64,000 nucleotides of DNA from Liolophura sinensis (GCF_032854445.1 NC_088306.1:27869764-27933763), one strand, 5' to 3'. Shown: positions 47,341 through 59,945, counted from the stretch's first letter. A program made the numbers and translations. The notes: generated by a model from the sequence alone, not told the origin.

Positions 47341-48855
47341 AGTGTTGGTGGTTAACCTCCAGCCTTCAGGTTAATTCTTCCCGCCGTAAGCAGTACCGGA
47401 ATCGTAACAAGAGAAAAATGTTTGGGTATAGCATAAAAGGGGTACAGAATCGACGCGGATTGGCTGATAGCGGAGATAGGATTTCTTGATTTAAACCCTG
47501 TAGCTTTGGTCACGCTTGTATAAGTCTGCCATTCCTAAAATTTGGCTTACGGTAAGGATAACCTAGAACTAACTATTTCTCACACCAGCCAATCAGAATC
47601 GATTATGTATCCTTTAAAGAACTATCAAATAAATTCGTAAATAAATAAATAGAATGCAAGGTTTTTTTTTTTACAGAATCTGCTTTCTTTGCTGACTTGT
47701 ATTGCTTTCGGTGGCACTATACTTGTGTTAGATCGTGTACACAAAAGTTGATGTTTTCTCTTGTTTCTTTTACAGTTTATAGCTTCAGGAATTCAATTCT
47801 TTGACAAAGCGTTACTGTTTTCGGTATTGATTCGCCTGATGCATACACATGAACAAATCCTCCCCCTACATGGTTGTCAAAGCCGATTGTTTACCTCAGG
47901 CCTCCGGTTTTTTCCACTAATAACCGGCACGCCGTCATATAAGTACAATCTCTTGAGCTACCTGTGGGAAATAATATGGACTTCTGCAGTAGACAAAATG
48001 ACAGGCCAAACATCATGCTTCAGAACTGCAGTATGCCGTTATGGGCCCTCAGTATATCTACAACAAGTATATGCCAGCTATAGATTGCAACACGGTCGGA
48101 GACACATTGTAAGCGTTTGACGGCTCTGGTACACGCTACACCGTCGTTGTCATTTTTATTTTCAATTAGTTTTGTGGGTTCAGTTGGAGAGTTTTTAGCC
48201 GCCTGTCTTCTTCCGACGAATGGCTGTCTTGGTAAATGTATCGCGTTTATGACGGCAATGAGGTATAAAGGAAACCAATCATGGTCACGGTTACTAGCCT
48301 TTATTTTCTTACTTTCTTCCATACACCTCACTTCTTTCATAAAAGAGAAGTGCTCTTAAATACAGACTAATAAAACACGCACCGAATAAATAAATGAATC
48401 CATGAGTCATGGTTTCCCGAGGACGGCTACTCCCTAGCGCGTGAGGTGTGATGGTTTAATACATTATTCATTTGTATTTCCCTCATGGGAGTGAAGCGAT
48501 GCCTTTGTGTTTGTCTGGTATCAAGGGGCAATACCATCTTCCTGTTCGAAGGCATCAATTAGTTACAGGTAGCTTCGTGATTTTGACCTGCGTACTGACC
48601 TGTATTAGACGCAGGCTGTTCATTTATTGGCGTATCGATATCGTCTGTATACTCGATGGCACATACATATACGAAGATTACAGGCAAGCAGATACAACAG
48701 ATTGCTTTACTGTAAACACGTACAATGTCGCTCTGAGGTGGAATTAAAGGATGTGAGATCTTCCCTTACCCTAAAGGCTCCTAATGCTCCTGGGGTGGGA
48801 ATTAACGGAAACATATAGAATAACGACCGATGTATCTTATAGTGCCAATACGGTC
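47341..48855. other. Intergenic, no supported gene
   Basis: A 119-codon frame at 47761-48120 begins TTG or later and overlaps a decayed SINE body and tail near 47865-47960 (tttacctcaggcctccgg, cacgccgtcatataagta). Opposing frames at 48020-48359 overlap each other. I treat these as chance. Confidence 0.4.
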
Positions 48856-48857
48856 GC

Positions 48858-49118
48858 TCTCAGTTCCAGTCCAGCACATGCTGGCTTCCTCTCGTGCCTT
48901 TCGAGTGAAGGCCACGCAGCAACCTGGGGATGGTTGTGGGTTTCTCCGAGCTCTGTCCGGTTTCCTCCTACCACAATGCTGACTGCTGTCGGGGTGATAT
49001 ATCTGAGACCATTAGTCCAACTAGAATTAGTTACAAGTTACAAGTGGAAGTTTTAACTTCTGACTAAAAGTCTCAGATCTTGAGCACGGCGTAAAACACC
49101 AGTCATCAAATAAATACA
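48858..49118 (+). mobile_element. SINE family A with an internal insertion
   Basis: Head end (gttccagtccagcacatgct), body (aacctggggatggttgtggg, taccacaatgctgactgctg), then about 75 unrelated bases (49000-49075) before cttgagcacggcgtaaaaca and a tcaaataaata tail. Confidence 0.78.
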
Positions 49119-50550
49119 TCATAGCGTCAATTCTGACATACCAGTGTGGTAACAAAGAGGTAAGAGAGTCCGCCTCGTTTGTAGGAAAATAAATGAATAA
49201 AACTGCCGGCTTTAACTGGCTCTCTTGATACTTAATCGCTGGAAAAGCTGCTAAAGGAAATAAGAAATATACATGTGTTAGGGACATCTGTTCACAGATA
49301 TATTGCCTTGTTATGTTGTTTCCGCTAAGTACATGTAGTAGTAACAAAGGAAATTCAGGTCCAAGCTGGACGGCAGTGTATGAGTACCACGTTACCGGTA
49401 TCCCCACAAAACGTCATAAACAGTAAACTACACAGTGTTTAGCTCAATCCGAATTATTTTTAGCGGAAACGGAGAAATCGTTAACACTAATATTGAAATC
49501 GAAATTACTTTTAAGCTAACAAGGTTATAAAGGACATGGCGTTAAATGTACACTCGGGTAGAAATTAACAAAAAGTTTACCACAAAGAAATCTAAATACA
49601 AAAACGAACACGCCATCTTGTGGGAAAGAGCAATACAATTAATTTTGTATTTTAACATTTCATTTTATTTTATCTACGCTCTGCGTTCAATACATATATT
49701 TTAACAAAACAGACAAATAATACAACTGACTATAATAAACAAACAATACAAATAGTTACAAAATATATAGTCTCTTACTGATCACAGCGTCCAAATCCGG
49801 ATGGAATATTTCGGCTTCCGATATTCCGATATCAGTTCACTTAAATATAGAATCCATAGTTAAGAGGATGACAACCCTATAAGTGACAAAATGGGTACAG
49901 CTCCCTGTCGATGTTTATCACCAGCTGCCTGTGAAGGTGTTACTGCTCAGGGCGGACGGGTTGACAGTGGCGTCCATGATGCCGAGCAGGCGATGCATGT
50001 TTCACTCTTCGGAAATATAGTCACTTTCAGGGTAAGCTGGGATGAAATGTACCTAATCACACAAAGAGACAATGAGCGATTCAAGCTCCAAAACGACGTC
50101 TCAAACAATAGCAAATCACGAAACGCAAGCTCACAAAGTGGCTTGTACAGAAAATGGCAAATGTAGAGTGGTTTGAAAGCCGTTATCTCCAAACCGAGCA
50201 AAATGCGTCACAGTGTATGACAGTAAATATGACTGCTCTCAAGTAGACTTGAGTTTGACTACTCACGTTAACTTGAGTAAATGACTGCTTTCGCGTGGAC
50301 TTGGGTAAATGACTGCTAGCTTCACAACTCCGTCGCTCATATTTATGCACTAACGAAAAGAAAATTCTGGATGGTTTGATCGTAAACACGTTTACAACAC
50401 CGATACTCTATGTACAATGACACTAAACTAATAAACACCGAAGCCTTGAGAACGCACCACTGAATCAGACTGCAGGCCATGTCGTACACAGAGGGGAAAA
50501 TGTAGCTGAGACCCTGACAAATAAAAAAATATAACACAATGTTTAAAGAC
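49119..50550. other. Intergenic, no supported gene
   Basis: Short opposing frames only. No tandem array recognised. Confidence 0.4.
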
Positions 50551-50552
50551 AG

Positions 50553-50790
50553 GGTTCGTAGCACGCCCTACTTAAGAATACTTCACTTATACGATGGCGG
50601 CCAGCATTAAGTTGGGGGAAAACCGGGCTGAACCCGGGGAGTGCGGGGGTGGGGGTGGTGGTGGTGGTGGGGGGGGGGGGGGGGGAGCTAACATGAGTTG
50701 GACTTGAACTCACGGCGACCGCAATGGTGAGGGGCTCCTCTGCGCTGCTCTGACACGCTAACCTCGGAGGCCACGGAATCCCCCGTAAAG
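50553..50790 (-). mobile_element. SINE family A, near full length with G-rich expansion
   Basis: Tail block (cgccctacttaagaatactt), cggccagcattaagttgggg, then a (GGT)n and poly(G) tract at about 50640-50689 in place of the middle of the body, then the head (ttggacttgaactcacggcg, acgctaacctcggaggccac). The tail has lost its A/T-rich end. Confidence 0.82.
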
Positions 50791-51170
50791 GTAATTTCAC
50801 AACAGGAAAAATCTGTTCAAATCAATACACATATTACCATGTCCAATATTACATAACACAACTGAGACATAATGAAGGTGGAACAATGTAACACTCTACG
50901 TCGGTGTGTTTATCTGTTTACCTGGATCAAATGGGCCTACTCCGTGGTCCAGGTAACTTCTGCTGGGAACTGAAACCAAAGTCATGTTCAAAAGGTCACT
51001 TTGACTTAACACAAAGTAGCAGATATTGTCTAAGCAGCAGCCTTTACAAATCAGCTTTGAACATCATTCTGATTGATGTGTGCGAATCACGCTATCACAC
51101 ACGTTGTGTCGAAGGCGTTACAACCCCCGTCAATACTGGGGTAACCAATATTTAATTCTGCATATGTTTG
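50791..51170. other. Intergenic, no recognised feature
   Basis: An 83-codon frame with GTG or ATG options (50904-51155) has a few Cys but no recognisable motif. Not supported. Confidence 0.3.
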
Positions 51171-51174
51171 TTTA

Positions 51175-51262
51175 AATATTGAGAACAGGCCGTAATTTAT
51201 CGATTACGTGTGACTATTTTCCAGGTGTCTTCACTGGTATAGTTTTACTTTCCATGACGTAG
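51175..51262 (+). repeat. Dispersed repeat family D, partial copy 4
   Basis: Blocks gaacaggccgtaatttatcg, attacgtgtgac, and tagttttactttccatgac, in the family order. The 5' half (ataaaaccc) is not present. Confidence 0.5.
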
Positions 51263-51443
51263 CCGTTTACATTGCAAACATTTTTCGTTTCTAAAACATG
51301 TGGGCGATGGGATGTGGTGCTGACGGGTTTCACTGGTTCATAGATTACTACCGACATGCATGGTCACAGACACTTGTGTCACAGGTATTTTACACGGAAC
51401 TCGATGGCATTTCACTCGAGCGTTCTCCTTGATCAAATCACAC

Positions 51444-51725
51444 CTAAGACTTTAAAAGAGGAAGTTGTAACTTCCTCGCTTGGCCTTCAGCATGAAGGGG
51501 ATAGTGCAACGACTGGTTGACCCGTATCAGTATAATGGCTCGGGCGGGTCGGCTTACTTGCCTTCGGTAAGTCGTCTGAGTGAAGCAGCACTAAATAAAA
51601 GAGCGGTGGAAATCCGTCCTGCAACAAGGAGGCACATTACACGTACATGCACCCTAATGATTCCTTCGTCGTCATATGACTGAAAAATTGTTGAGTACGA
51701 CGTTAAACCCCAAGCACTCACTCAC
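51444..51725 (+). mobile_element. SINE family B, 5'-truncated, plus strand
   Basis: cacctaagactttaaaagag, gaagttgtaacttcctcgc, cagcatgaaggggatagtgc, aagtcgtctgagtgaagcag, aaagagcggtggaaatccgt, and a tail of cactcactcac type. It matches the body of the 1.8 kb copy closely. Confidence 0.85.
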
Positions 51726-51869
51726 TCGAGCGTTCTCGTCTGTAAGGAAAATAAGCGGAAACTCCAGGTTTAATAAGATCGTTGGCGGTAAGTTGAGGAA
51801 AATGTTGTGGAATTTGTATATGTCATAACTATGCATAGAAAGTATGAAAATAAGATGCAGCGCCCAGGA

Positions 51870-52250
51870 CGGCACCCCCCCCCCCCAAAAAAAAACACTT
51901 CTGCTGAAACAACTTTTTATTCAACACACAAATGTTTTACCCCAACTCAAACGTGTTAAAATACATGTGAAGAACAAATGTTTGTGTCACAAAACAATAA
52001 AATACAAACTTGTGTTTAACCAAAATGAGTGAATTTATGTTTGTCATCCGACCTTGTGTTGGTACAACCAAAACTTGTTTGTATCATCGTGTATAGCATC
52101 CAACACATCGTGTGTTCAATACCCTGTGTTATTTCAACACAACATAGAGTTGTTCAAATATGACAAAAGACTTTTGTTGCATTCATGCAACTCAAGTGTT
52201 TTTTGCCTGTAATTTATCCATTTGCTTGACTGGTGTCGATGGTTGTTTAT
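51870..52250. other. C-run then A-run and AT-rich spacer
   Basis: A 14-base C-run is followed by a 9-base A-run at 51876-51898. The rest (52000-52230) is rich in tgtgt/acaac words but has no clear unit. No gene. Confidence 0.4.
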
Positions 52251-52254
52251 CCTG

Positions 52255-53085
52255 AACATGTTAAGAGGAGGATTCAACAGACTCCATGTTAAGAGGAGGA
52301 ATCTACAGACTCCGTGTTAAGAGGAAGATTCTACAGACTCCGTGTTAAGAGGAGGATTCTACAGACTCCGTGTTAAGAGAAGGATTTTACAGACTCCATG
52401 TTAAGAGGAGAGTTCTACAGACTCCGTGTTAAGAGGAGGATTCTACAGACTCCGTGTTAAGAGGAGGATTCTACATACTCCGTGTTAAGAAAAGGATTTT
52501 ACAGACTCCATGTTAAGAGGAGGGTTCTACAGACTCCGTGTTAAGAGGAAGATTCTACAGACTCCGTGTTAAGAGGAGGATTCTACAGACTCCGTGTTAA
52601 GAGGAGGATTCTACAGACTCCATGTTAAGAGAAGGATTCTACAGACTCCGTGTTAAGAGAAGGATTTTACAGACTCCATGTTAGAGGAGGGTTCTACAGA
52701 CTCCGTGTTAAGAGGAGGATTCTTCAGACTCCGTGTTAAGAGGAGGATTCTACATACTCCGTGTTAAGAGGAGGATTCTACAGACTCCGTGTTAAGAGGA
52801 GGATTCTACAGACTCCGTGTTAAGAGGAGGATTCTTCAGACTCCGTGTTAAGAGGAGGATTCTACATACTCCGTGTTAAGAGGAGGATTCTACAGACTCC
52901 GTGTTAAGAGGAGGGTTCTACAGACTCCATGTTAAGAGGAGGATTCTACAGACTCCGTGTTAAGAGAAGGAATCTACAGACTCCGTGTTAAGAGGAGGAT
53001 TCTACATACTCCGTGTTAAGAGAAGGATTCTACAGACTCCGTGTTAAGAGGAGGGTTCTACAGATTCCATGTTAAGAGGAGTTGA
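52255..53085 (+). repeat. Minisatellite array, 28-bp unit, ~30 copies
   Basis: The unit has actccgtgttaagaggagga plus ttctacag. Variants (atgttaag, agaaggattt, cagattcc, catactcc) recur in blocks, showing local multi-unit duplication. The unit is not a multiple of three and no long frame crosses it. Confidence 0.94.
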
Positions 53086-53309
53086 GTGCATCGCATGTGT
53101 CCTACAGTGTAGCATATACCTTAAACTCCGGGTGTAAAAAAGGCTACACGGCACAGAGACTAAAATCAAAGACTGGGGACAGTGTGATATTTGGCAAATT
53201 GTCACACTTAAGGGGTGAAGTACAGCCCCCTATCAGCTTACCCCACTTTGGGTTTTATTATAGCTCTTCACGTAAAATACTTCAATAGCAGCCATTTACC
53301 CGCCACCTT

Positions 53310-53645
53310 GACCTATGGCCTAAAGTAAATAAAGCTAAATTATGAAATAAGACTCATAATACCGACAACGACAAACTGAAATTTTTGAGAACATTGTTTT
53401 AGTAATCTTTTACTCGATTGTAAAAAATAGTTATTCTAACACTCAGTGTCGTATTAGAGTTTATGTAACGACTGATAAACTAATAGCATGGTCCATTAAG
53501 CCCACCTTAGAATTCAAATGTTTGAACGCCTTTAACTATTTTTACAAAAATCTAAAAAAATAAATGAAAGTATATTTATGCATAATTTTGAGTGGTCTAT
53601 TTAGTGATGCCTACTTCGATTTTTAGAAGTTCTTTCCTTTAAGAT
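53310..53645 (+). repeat. Dispersed repeat family F, copy 2
   Basis: Same orientation and block order as 18105-18485: aaagctaaattatgaaataa, gaaatttttgagaacatt, cagtgtcgtattagagtt, cccaccttaga, attcaaatgtttgaa, gtatatttatgcataatttt and ctatttagtgatgcctactt. It lies about 225 bases past the end of the 28-bp array. Confidence 0.75.
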
Positions 53646-54660
53646 GAATTAGGTAAAAAAATGCAGTGATGTTAACGTTTGTCTAGAATTACTCAAACCG
53701 GCGTGTTTTCATCACATTTAACATACAAAAACATGAACACAAAGCAAAACAATATGGCCTGCTTCACTTCACAGTAGAATTAAGAACGGCCACATACGCG
53801 TTATTTTACTGAGAACCATGTATTCAATGTACGAGTCCTTCACAATGTACGAGTGCATGGCACCTCAGCCTTTTAAACATGAACGAACTGTATCAAGTAA
53901 TACGTTGACTGCCTTGAAACCTATGGTAAATAGAGTTAGCAGTCTGTGTCATCATACCTCTTCAGCGCACCGTTATTTTCGAGTTCGTTTATGGATTTTT
54001 CAAGTCAATCAATATTTGGAATATAATTACACCATTGCTTCTCTAAAAGACGATTCTCTGTTTTGCTGGTTCGATTTTCCTTGATATGCGGGCGTTAAGC
54101 GTATACGGCATTCTGCAATCATGTGATAGCCGACTCCTATTTTGTATCCCGCCATCCTTTACGTGCCGTTATAGTAAATTATAGATTTTGGGTAGACTTT
54201 AATTAGTCGTCGAAGTCGATGAGGGTCTGGAGTGGGGGCAACATCGCCTGCAAACTATTTTACATTTTCGTCTCGTTTCGTTCAATTTATGGTTCTGTTA
54301 TAGTACCGATGATAATGGGCCGATGAGAAAAACAGAGTAAACTACCGAAACTTCAAGTCTTGAAATGTTCTCAACTGTATCTAGCCTAGTTGATGGTATA
54401 TAGCGAGAGCACAGTGCGTCTCCCAATTGAGTCAAGTACAGGTGAGCGCAGATATGGGCGAGCGCTATGCGGAGTTATAATCGCAGGTACCTGTTAGTTG
54501 CAACTTGCTCTCGCTAAGTTCACGTTTGGTCTTCAGACTAGAGTCAAATGTTTCTTCCAAGACAACACTTCCAGATATTTTCACCGGTCAAACACATCAG
54601 AGGTAAGTCTGTATTAAAGCTATTGTAGTAACATATACAACAGTAGACTTAGAAAGTAAA
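53646..54660. other. Intergenic, no supported gene
   Basis: A donor-like gaggtaagtc at 54601-54610 (exon end would be 54603) follows a tatata word at 54397. This could be the 5' exon of a gene beyond the window, but there is no coding frame to support it. Confidence 0.3.
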
Positions 54661-54661
54661 A

Positions 54662-54832
54662 CCAGAGCAGTGATAGATGTGATAACTGTAATAGCTGCGA
54701 TATCTGTGATAACTCTAATAGCTGTAATATCTATAATAGCTGTGATATCTGTAATAGCTGTGATAACCGTAATGGCTGTAATAACTGTGATACCTGTGAT
54801 GTCTGTGATGCGTGTGATAACTGGCAAATGGC
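54662..54832. repeat. Imperfect 9-bp tandem repeat
   Basis: tgtgatatc, tgtaatagc and tgtgataac words alternate at 9-base spacing. Open frames of alternating Val-Ile on one strand and Thr-Ile on the other are by-products. Confidence 0.85.
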
Positions 54833-55144
54833 CACATGTAACCAGTGACACACGGTCTCTTGTCAGTTTGGGTCCGTTACACGCCCTCTAGCACCATGGC
54901 GAAGCAATATTAGGTAAAAAAAACAGTTACTTGCAATTTATTAGACGTTACTTGTGCAGAATTACTAAAAGTAGTTATCATAAGATTTGGAAGGCATATA
55001 TGAACATGTTATGCACACATTTGGAGATATTCCAGCCGAAAATCGACCAATGGTTACCTGACTGAGGAATGTCAAAGAGAATTGTAAGCTGAATGCAATA
55101 ACAGTTGCTGCACTTCTCTTTGTTTATTAACGAACATATAAATA

Positions 55145-55420
55145 ATGGAAAGGCCTTCCATCCATGCATCCACCCATGAGAAATGGGTTTTAAAGTTTAT
55201 GGACAACGACGATGCACCATGCTTATTAGGAGCAAAAGTATGGATCAAGAGCAAGACTTTCAAGAGAAATAGTGTCGAATTAGATAGCAAAGTTGGATAT
55301 ATGAACACTTGTGAACAAAGCTCAACCGAGAAAATAAGTTCGATTAACGACAAAATATGTACTAGCATCGGACACGATTTGGGCACTGATTTAATTCATT
55401 CGCCTAGTATTTCACGATGA
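55145..55420 (+). CDS. Low-confidence 91-codon open frame
   Basis: ATG to TGA, with polar composition, several Lys/Asp/Ser and three Cys (CLL, CEQ, CTS). No recognised domain. An antisense frame covers much of it. It lacks a tandem repeat or SINE explanation, which is why I keep it, but there is no splice or homology support. Confidence 0.15.
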   Translation: MERPSIHASTHEKWVLKFMDNDDAPCLLGAKVWIKSKTFKRNSVELDSKVGYMNTCEQSSTEKISSINDKICTSIGHDLGTDLIHSPSISR

Positions 55421-55879
55421 GAAACAGTTGATTGCTTCTCTTTGCATGAATCTGTCCTGATTTCTTACTTCATATACTTTCATACAAAAGCTGTTGCTTG
55501 GTGGTATTTGTTGGATGCTGTTTTGTAAATTGGTCATGCGATTCTTTACTGGGAACGTCCATTATGGTTGTCGGCAGGTACACGAATGTCTGTTTCGACG
55601 CTTACATAGAAACCAATTAACAGATCTGAAATAATCTATTTGTGTACGAAGCGTGTTACACTTAATCTCAGAGGGTATCACGGCATGATAGGGCATGCAT
55701 GCCCCTTGGTTTTTTCTTTAGGGTGTGACACTGAAATGGCACCAGTACGACACCCGAAGTGCCACTTCAAAACCGCAGGTTCGCCACTCTCAAGGTTTTT
55801 GGAGTATTGGTGCCAATATAGGTCCACGAAGTTGTTGTGGCAATGAGCTCAGTCTAAAGTTGGTTACGAAGTTAAATAA

Positions 55880-56075
55880 TGTTTGCATGTTTGTAGGTCA
55901 CATGTGGGAAAGTTTGTCCCTAACTTGACAAAAGAAGATTTTTTTCTTCGGGCACTCCGGGTTTCTCCGCTCATCATGCTGACTGCCCGCGAATAAGTGA
56001 AAAATTCCTGAGTACAGCGTTAAATACATAAATAAAAAATAAATAAAATAAATAAGCAAATAAATATAATTGAAC
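55880..56075 (+). mobile_element. SINE family A, diverged body and tail
   Basis: gtaggtcacatgtgggaaag, then ccgggtttctccgctc, atcatgctgactgcccgcga, ataagtgaaaaattcctgag and a long A/T-rich aaataaata tail. Confidence 0.65.
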
Positions 56076-56437
56076 CCTAAAAATAAAATGAACAAAGTTT
56101 CCCCAGATCACAAGTCAGCGATGCCATCCTATTTTATGAATTCTATCTCCATGTATAAGTGTAAGCGTATCTAAATTACAGTTCCGGTGACAATCTGGTG
56201 AAATAGTACCGGTGTCAATGAAAGTCAAAATTCCATAGACCAGTTTCATGAGTAAAATTAGCGTCACAGTCTCTTACAAATATATATATATATATAATTT
56301 TAACGGAAAATACTTACCTGGAAGTAGCCGTCTGTATAATCAGCAATTTCCAATAATGTCTGAAAAACATGTGTAATGTCGGATACATCAAATCCAATAG
56401 GCAATCTATAACGCTTTATGTTTAAAACACTGAAAGG

Positions 56438-56771
56438 AAGTGAGTGAGTGCTTGTGGTTTAACGTAACAATGTTCCGGTCATATGACGATGAAGGAATCC
56501 TTAGAGTGCATGTAATGTGCCTCCTTGTTGCAGGAAGGAACTCCACCGCTCTTTTATCTAGTGCTGCTTCACTTAGACGACTTACCGAAGGTAAGTAAGG
56601 TTCCCCACTTGAGCCATTATACCGATACGGGTCTTGGCTTCCCCTAAATGCTGAACGCCAGCCGAGGAAGCTACAATTTCCTCTTTTGAAGTCTTAGGTG
56701 TGACCAGACCTAGGACTGACCCTGGATCTCCCGCTTCCGAATCGGACGCTCTACTAACTGAGCCAAATTCG
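56438..56771 (-). mobile_element. SINE family B, full length with intact tRNA-like head
   Basis: Reads tail (gagtgagtgcttgtggttta), body (gaatccttagagtgcatgta, ctcttttatctagtgctgct, cgatacgggtcttgg) and head (ctgaccctggatctcccgct, tccgaatcggacgctctact, aactgagcc). The tRNA-like half is continuous here, without the extra segment of the 1.8 and 19 kb copies. ctgaaagg flanks it at 56430-56437 and 56772-56779, a possible target-site duplication. Confidence 0.85.
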
Positions 56772-56975
56772 CTGAAAGGCCCATGTTTGTATAATATACA
56801 TCATATCCGGCTATAAAGCAACAAAAGGTGTAACACTGTCTCTAAAAAGAAAAGAGGTACATGTATATGTAAAACGAGGAGCAATTCAACGCTGAGGACG
56901 TTAGTTACAGTCAACATAGGCTACGATCGCTTTCTGCAAAACAATGTATCTTTCTGTCTTGACGACATGCTGTTG

Positions 56976-57272
56976 CACAATATTTATTTATCTATTTACT
57001 TATTTGATTGATGTTTTGCACTGTACTCAAAAATACTTCTCTTATACGATGACGGCCAGCATAATGGTTGAAGGAAGCCGGGTAGAGCCCGGGGGAAACC
57101 CGCGACCATCCGAAGGTTGTGCCAGACCTTCTCACGTACGGTCAGAACTCACAGCGGCTGCATTGGTGAGACGCTCACCGCTTTTTGTAATTTGGGCGTT
57201 GGTGCCAGTAAGGGTCCAAGACGCTGTTCAGCCGTGCTAACGCGCTAACTACCTCGGCCACGGAAGCCCGCC
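56976..57272 (-). mobile_element. SINE family A, full length with small insertion
   Basis: Tail (tttacttatttgattgatg), tactcaaaaatacttctctt, gacggccagcataatggttg, cgcgaccatccgaaggttg, then gtacggtcagaactcacagc, about 50 extra bases (ctttttgtaatttgggcgtt onward), and the head (cgtgctaacgcgctaactac, ctcggccacggaag). Confidence 0.85.
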
Positions 57273-58935
57273 ATGCACAATAGATACAGTCAGCGTTTTC
57301 AACATTTTCACAATTTTTTATTTAAACGACAGTGGTCAGTTTCGTGTCAGATCAGCACAAGAACAGCGACCCGAATTCGTAGAATGATTTCCTATTCATT
57401 TTATCTAAAATATGCAGACACGATTCCCTCGGACAATTAAAGCACTTGTAATTAAAAATGCTGACTACAGCCTCGCGCAAGGACATCAGTAATTAGGCTA
57501 AATCTAAACAAGCCTACGTGTTGCACGATTTCCATGGGTCAAAGTTTCTCTAGTACGCATGGCAGTGGTGTAAAGCGAGCGTAGAGATTGACGCAAGCGT
57601 TGTGAGGAGTATGATATCTGGTTCCATGTCGGGGCCAGGTCAGACTTCACTATCTCGTTTTCTCAGGAGATTTCAATCTAGATTCGTAGCAGGCTCGCTT
57701 ATTTTGTGTCATGTGAACTAGACTGAGATCGCAGCGAAAAGTATTCTAATAAATAAATGTTGAAAGATGTGGTCATTGACACGCCCAAATATAAATGAAT
57801 GCCTGGCGACCGTTTTGTTTGCCCGAACCTTTTTTCTCTGCACGCTTTGGAGTGCTGAGTCAACAAAAATCAATCCCAAACTCCGTTTTCCCAACTCTTA
57901 AATCGACAGTATACATACTTATTATTGAACAAGCATGAAACCTTCTACAACCTCACGCCCTGTCAAACCTATGAGGATTTCAGTGTTATATTTGTGCAGC
58001 ACAAGAAAGGAAAGAAAAGGTGTTATGATCTAGAATGACGTTTACAAATGTCAATCAATGGCCAGCTCACTTATGTAACGTGATACTCCACGTGTGTTTG
58101 ACAGGGGAAACAGTTATATCTTGGCGTGTTAATAAATGGCCATTCCGGAACTAAATCGCCAACAGTTGGGCTCAGTGAACGTGACGGTATATGTGCACGA
58201 GACGTGCTCGTGTTTCACACGTAACTTGGTGTGTACTCAGTTTTATAGTTCAATGTTTACACAGTTACCTTTTGCTTTAAAACCATTCAATAGTTAAGGC
58301 CAGGCCCAGCGTTTCGCATTTGTATTGTTCCGTTTTGGTAAGTAAACTTTTATTTTTCCTCATTACTATAACATCGTTCTTAACCTGTAAATATGTTCCC
58401 TCGAATAGATTTCATAAGTAATTTGACCTTCCAATCGACGGCCACACGATTTGCGGGTTCAGGTCTAGCCTTGAATAGGGATTTTATAGATTCACCGGCT
58501 TTCATTGCTTGTGGGGTCTTGGTGACGACGTCGCTCGCGTGGTCCTTTGCACAGTCAATTTTTGGTTAAAGGAGAGGAAAATATAAAAAATGATGCCCAA
58601 ACCAGATAAAAAGACTTATTTATAAATATGGTCATTGAAAATATTTTGGTATGGTGGGTATTTGGGATCACCTTTTGGTATTTATCGTCTTTGCATAATA
58701 ATGTTCTAAATGAAGATGTGATGCATGTCTAATAAATGTATTTGAATGTAAATGTGTTGTTTATATCCAATCATATGCCACTAATCTGAATTAGGATAAT
58801 ATTTGTGAATATATTAAAAAGACAAATATGATCAAAATCCAGGTTAAACTCATATATCAGCTGAAAAGACCAAATTCTAGTACAAATATATTTATTAAAC
58901 ATGTGTTAATCATCGTTTATAACCTTATTACACAA
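57273..58935. other. Intergenic, possible 5' exon signal only
   Basis: A donor-like ttttggtaagtaaac at 58333-58347 (exon end would be 58337) lies after a GC-richer, stop-rich stretch. This could be a non-coding first exon, but there is no downstream coding support in the window. Confidence 0.25.
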
Positions 58936-58937
58936 AG

Positions 58938-59147
58938 ATTTATTTATTTATTTGATTGGTGTTTTACGCAGTACTCAAGAATATTTCACTTATACCACGG
59001 CGGCCAGCATTATGGTGGGTGGAAACCGGGCAGAGCCCGGGGGAAACCCACGACCATCCGGAGGTTGCTGGCAGGCCTTCCCACGTACGGCCGGAGAGGA
59101 AGCCAGCATGAGCTGGACTTGAACTCACATCGACTGTATTGGTGAGA
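58938..59147 (-). mobile_element. SINE family A, nearly complete, well conserved
   Basis: Tail (tatttatttatttgattgg), ttttacgcagtactcaagaa, cggcggccagcattatggtg, ggcagagcccgggggaaacc, cacgaccatccggaggttgc, gtacggccggagaggaagcc and ctggacttgaactcacatcg. It ends before the A-box region. The best-preserved body in the window. Confidence 0.9.
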
Positions 59148-59530
59148 GTTCAATATTAAGCTTCTTAATATTAAAAAAAAGACCATATTCGCGACTAAGT
59201 TTTGGCACTCTTTCACCTGAACGTTATGTAATTTTTATGTTTTTTCCATATTTAAGACCAATGGGCTTGTCTTTCAATATCTGAATGTCACATAAAACTT
59301 ACCACCATCGTATAAGTTAAATTTTTGTTTTTAGCTTAACAACAGTCAAACTGATATAAATCATTCAATCAATCCATCAAGGACACCGGTTTTGAGGACC
59401 CCGGAGGGGTCATTATTCAGTCACTTCTGATTCACCACTTTTTTTCAAGAGCCGTTAGTTCTGTTAGACCAGTTCCTGGACCCTCACCCAATTTGGAACA
59501 ACAGTAACCTGCGGATAGTCGATTGGAGGG

Positions 59531-59569
59531 ACAGCCCCCCCCCCCCCACCCCCACCCCCCACCCCCCGA
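59531..59569. repeat. Poly(C)-rich tract
   Basis: Long C-runs broken by single A residues; on the minus strand this has G-quadruplex potential. Confidence 0.85.
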
Positions 59570-59730
59570 CTCATCCCCTCCACACACACACTTTGGTAAA
59601 GGTTACTCGACCCCAGAGAACACTAGAGCACATCGTTCGCCATTTTCTTTGTCGTAAAATGTTTGTATGTTAGCGGATCATTTAAAACTGGAGGACAAAT
59701 TTGAAAACACAATGTTGGTTTTTCACAATA

Positions 59731-59945
59731 GCTGCGACATCAGGCAATAAGATGTAGGAGTCCTGTGGTCTTGTACTCTGCAACATCAGGCAATAAGATG
59801 TAGGAGTTCTGTGGTCTTGTACTCGTTGAGTTAATTGCGACATCAGGCAGTAAGATGTAGGAGTCCTGTGGTCTTGTACTCGTTAACTGCGACATCAGGC
59901 AGTAAGATGTAGGAGGCCTGTGGTCTTGTACTCGTTAAGTTAACG
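59731..59945 (+). repeat. ~50-bp tandem repeat, four copies
   Basis: gcgacatcaggcaataagat, then gtaggagtcctgtggtcttg and tactcgtt, with starts at 59734, 59780, 59837 and 59889. Spacing varies (46, 57, 52) through indels at the unit junction. Confidence 0.88.

Noticed and set aside
54597-54891. Repetitive Val-Ile and Thr-Ile frames on both strands
   Set aside because: By-product of a 9-bp repeat, which stays open in more than one frame.
58828-59145. 105-codon frame
   Set aside because: Its second half is the translation of a SINE A copy; the first half is short and AT-rich.
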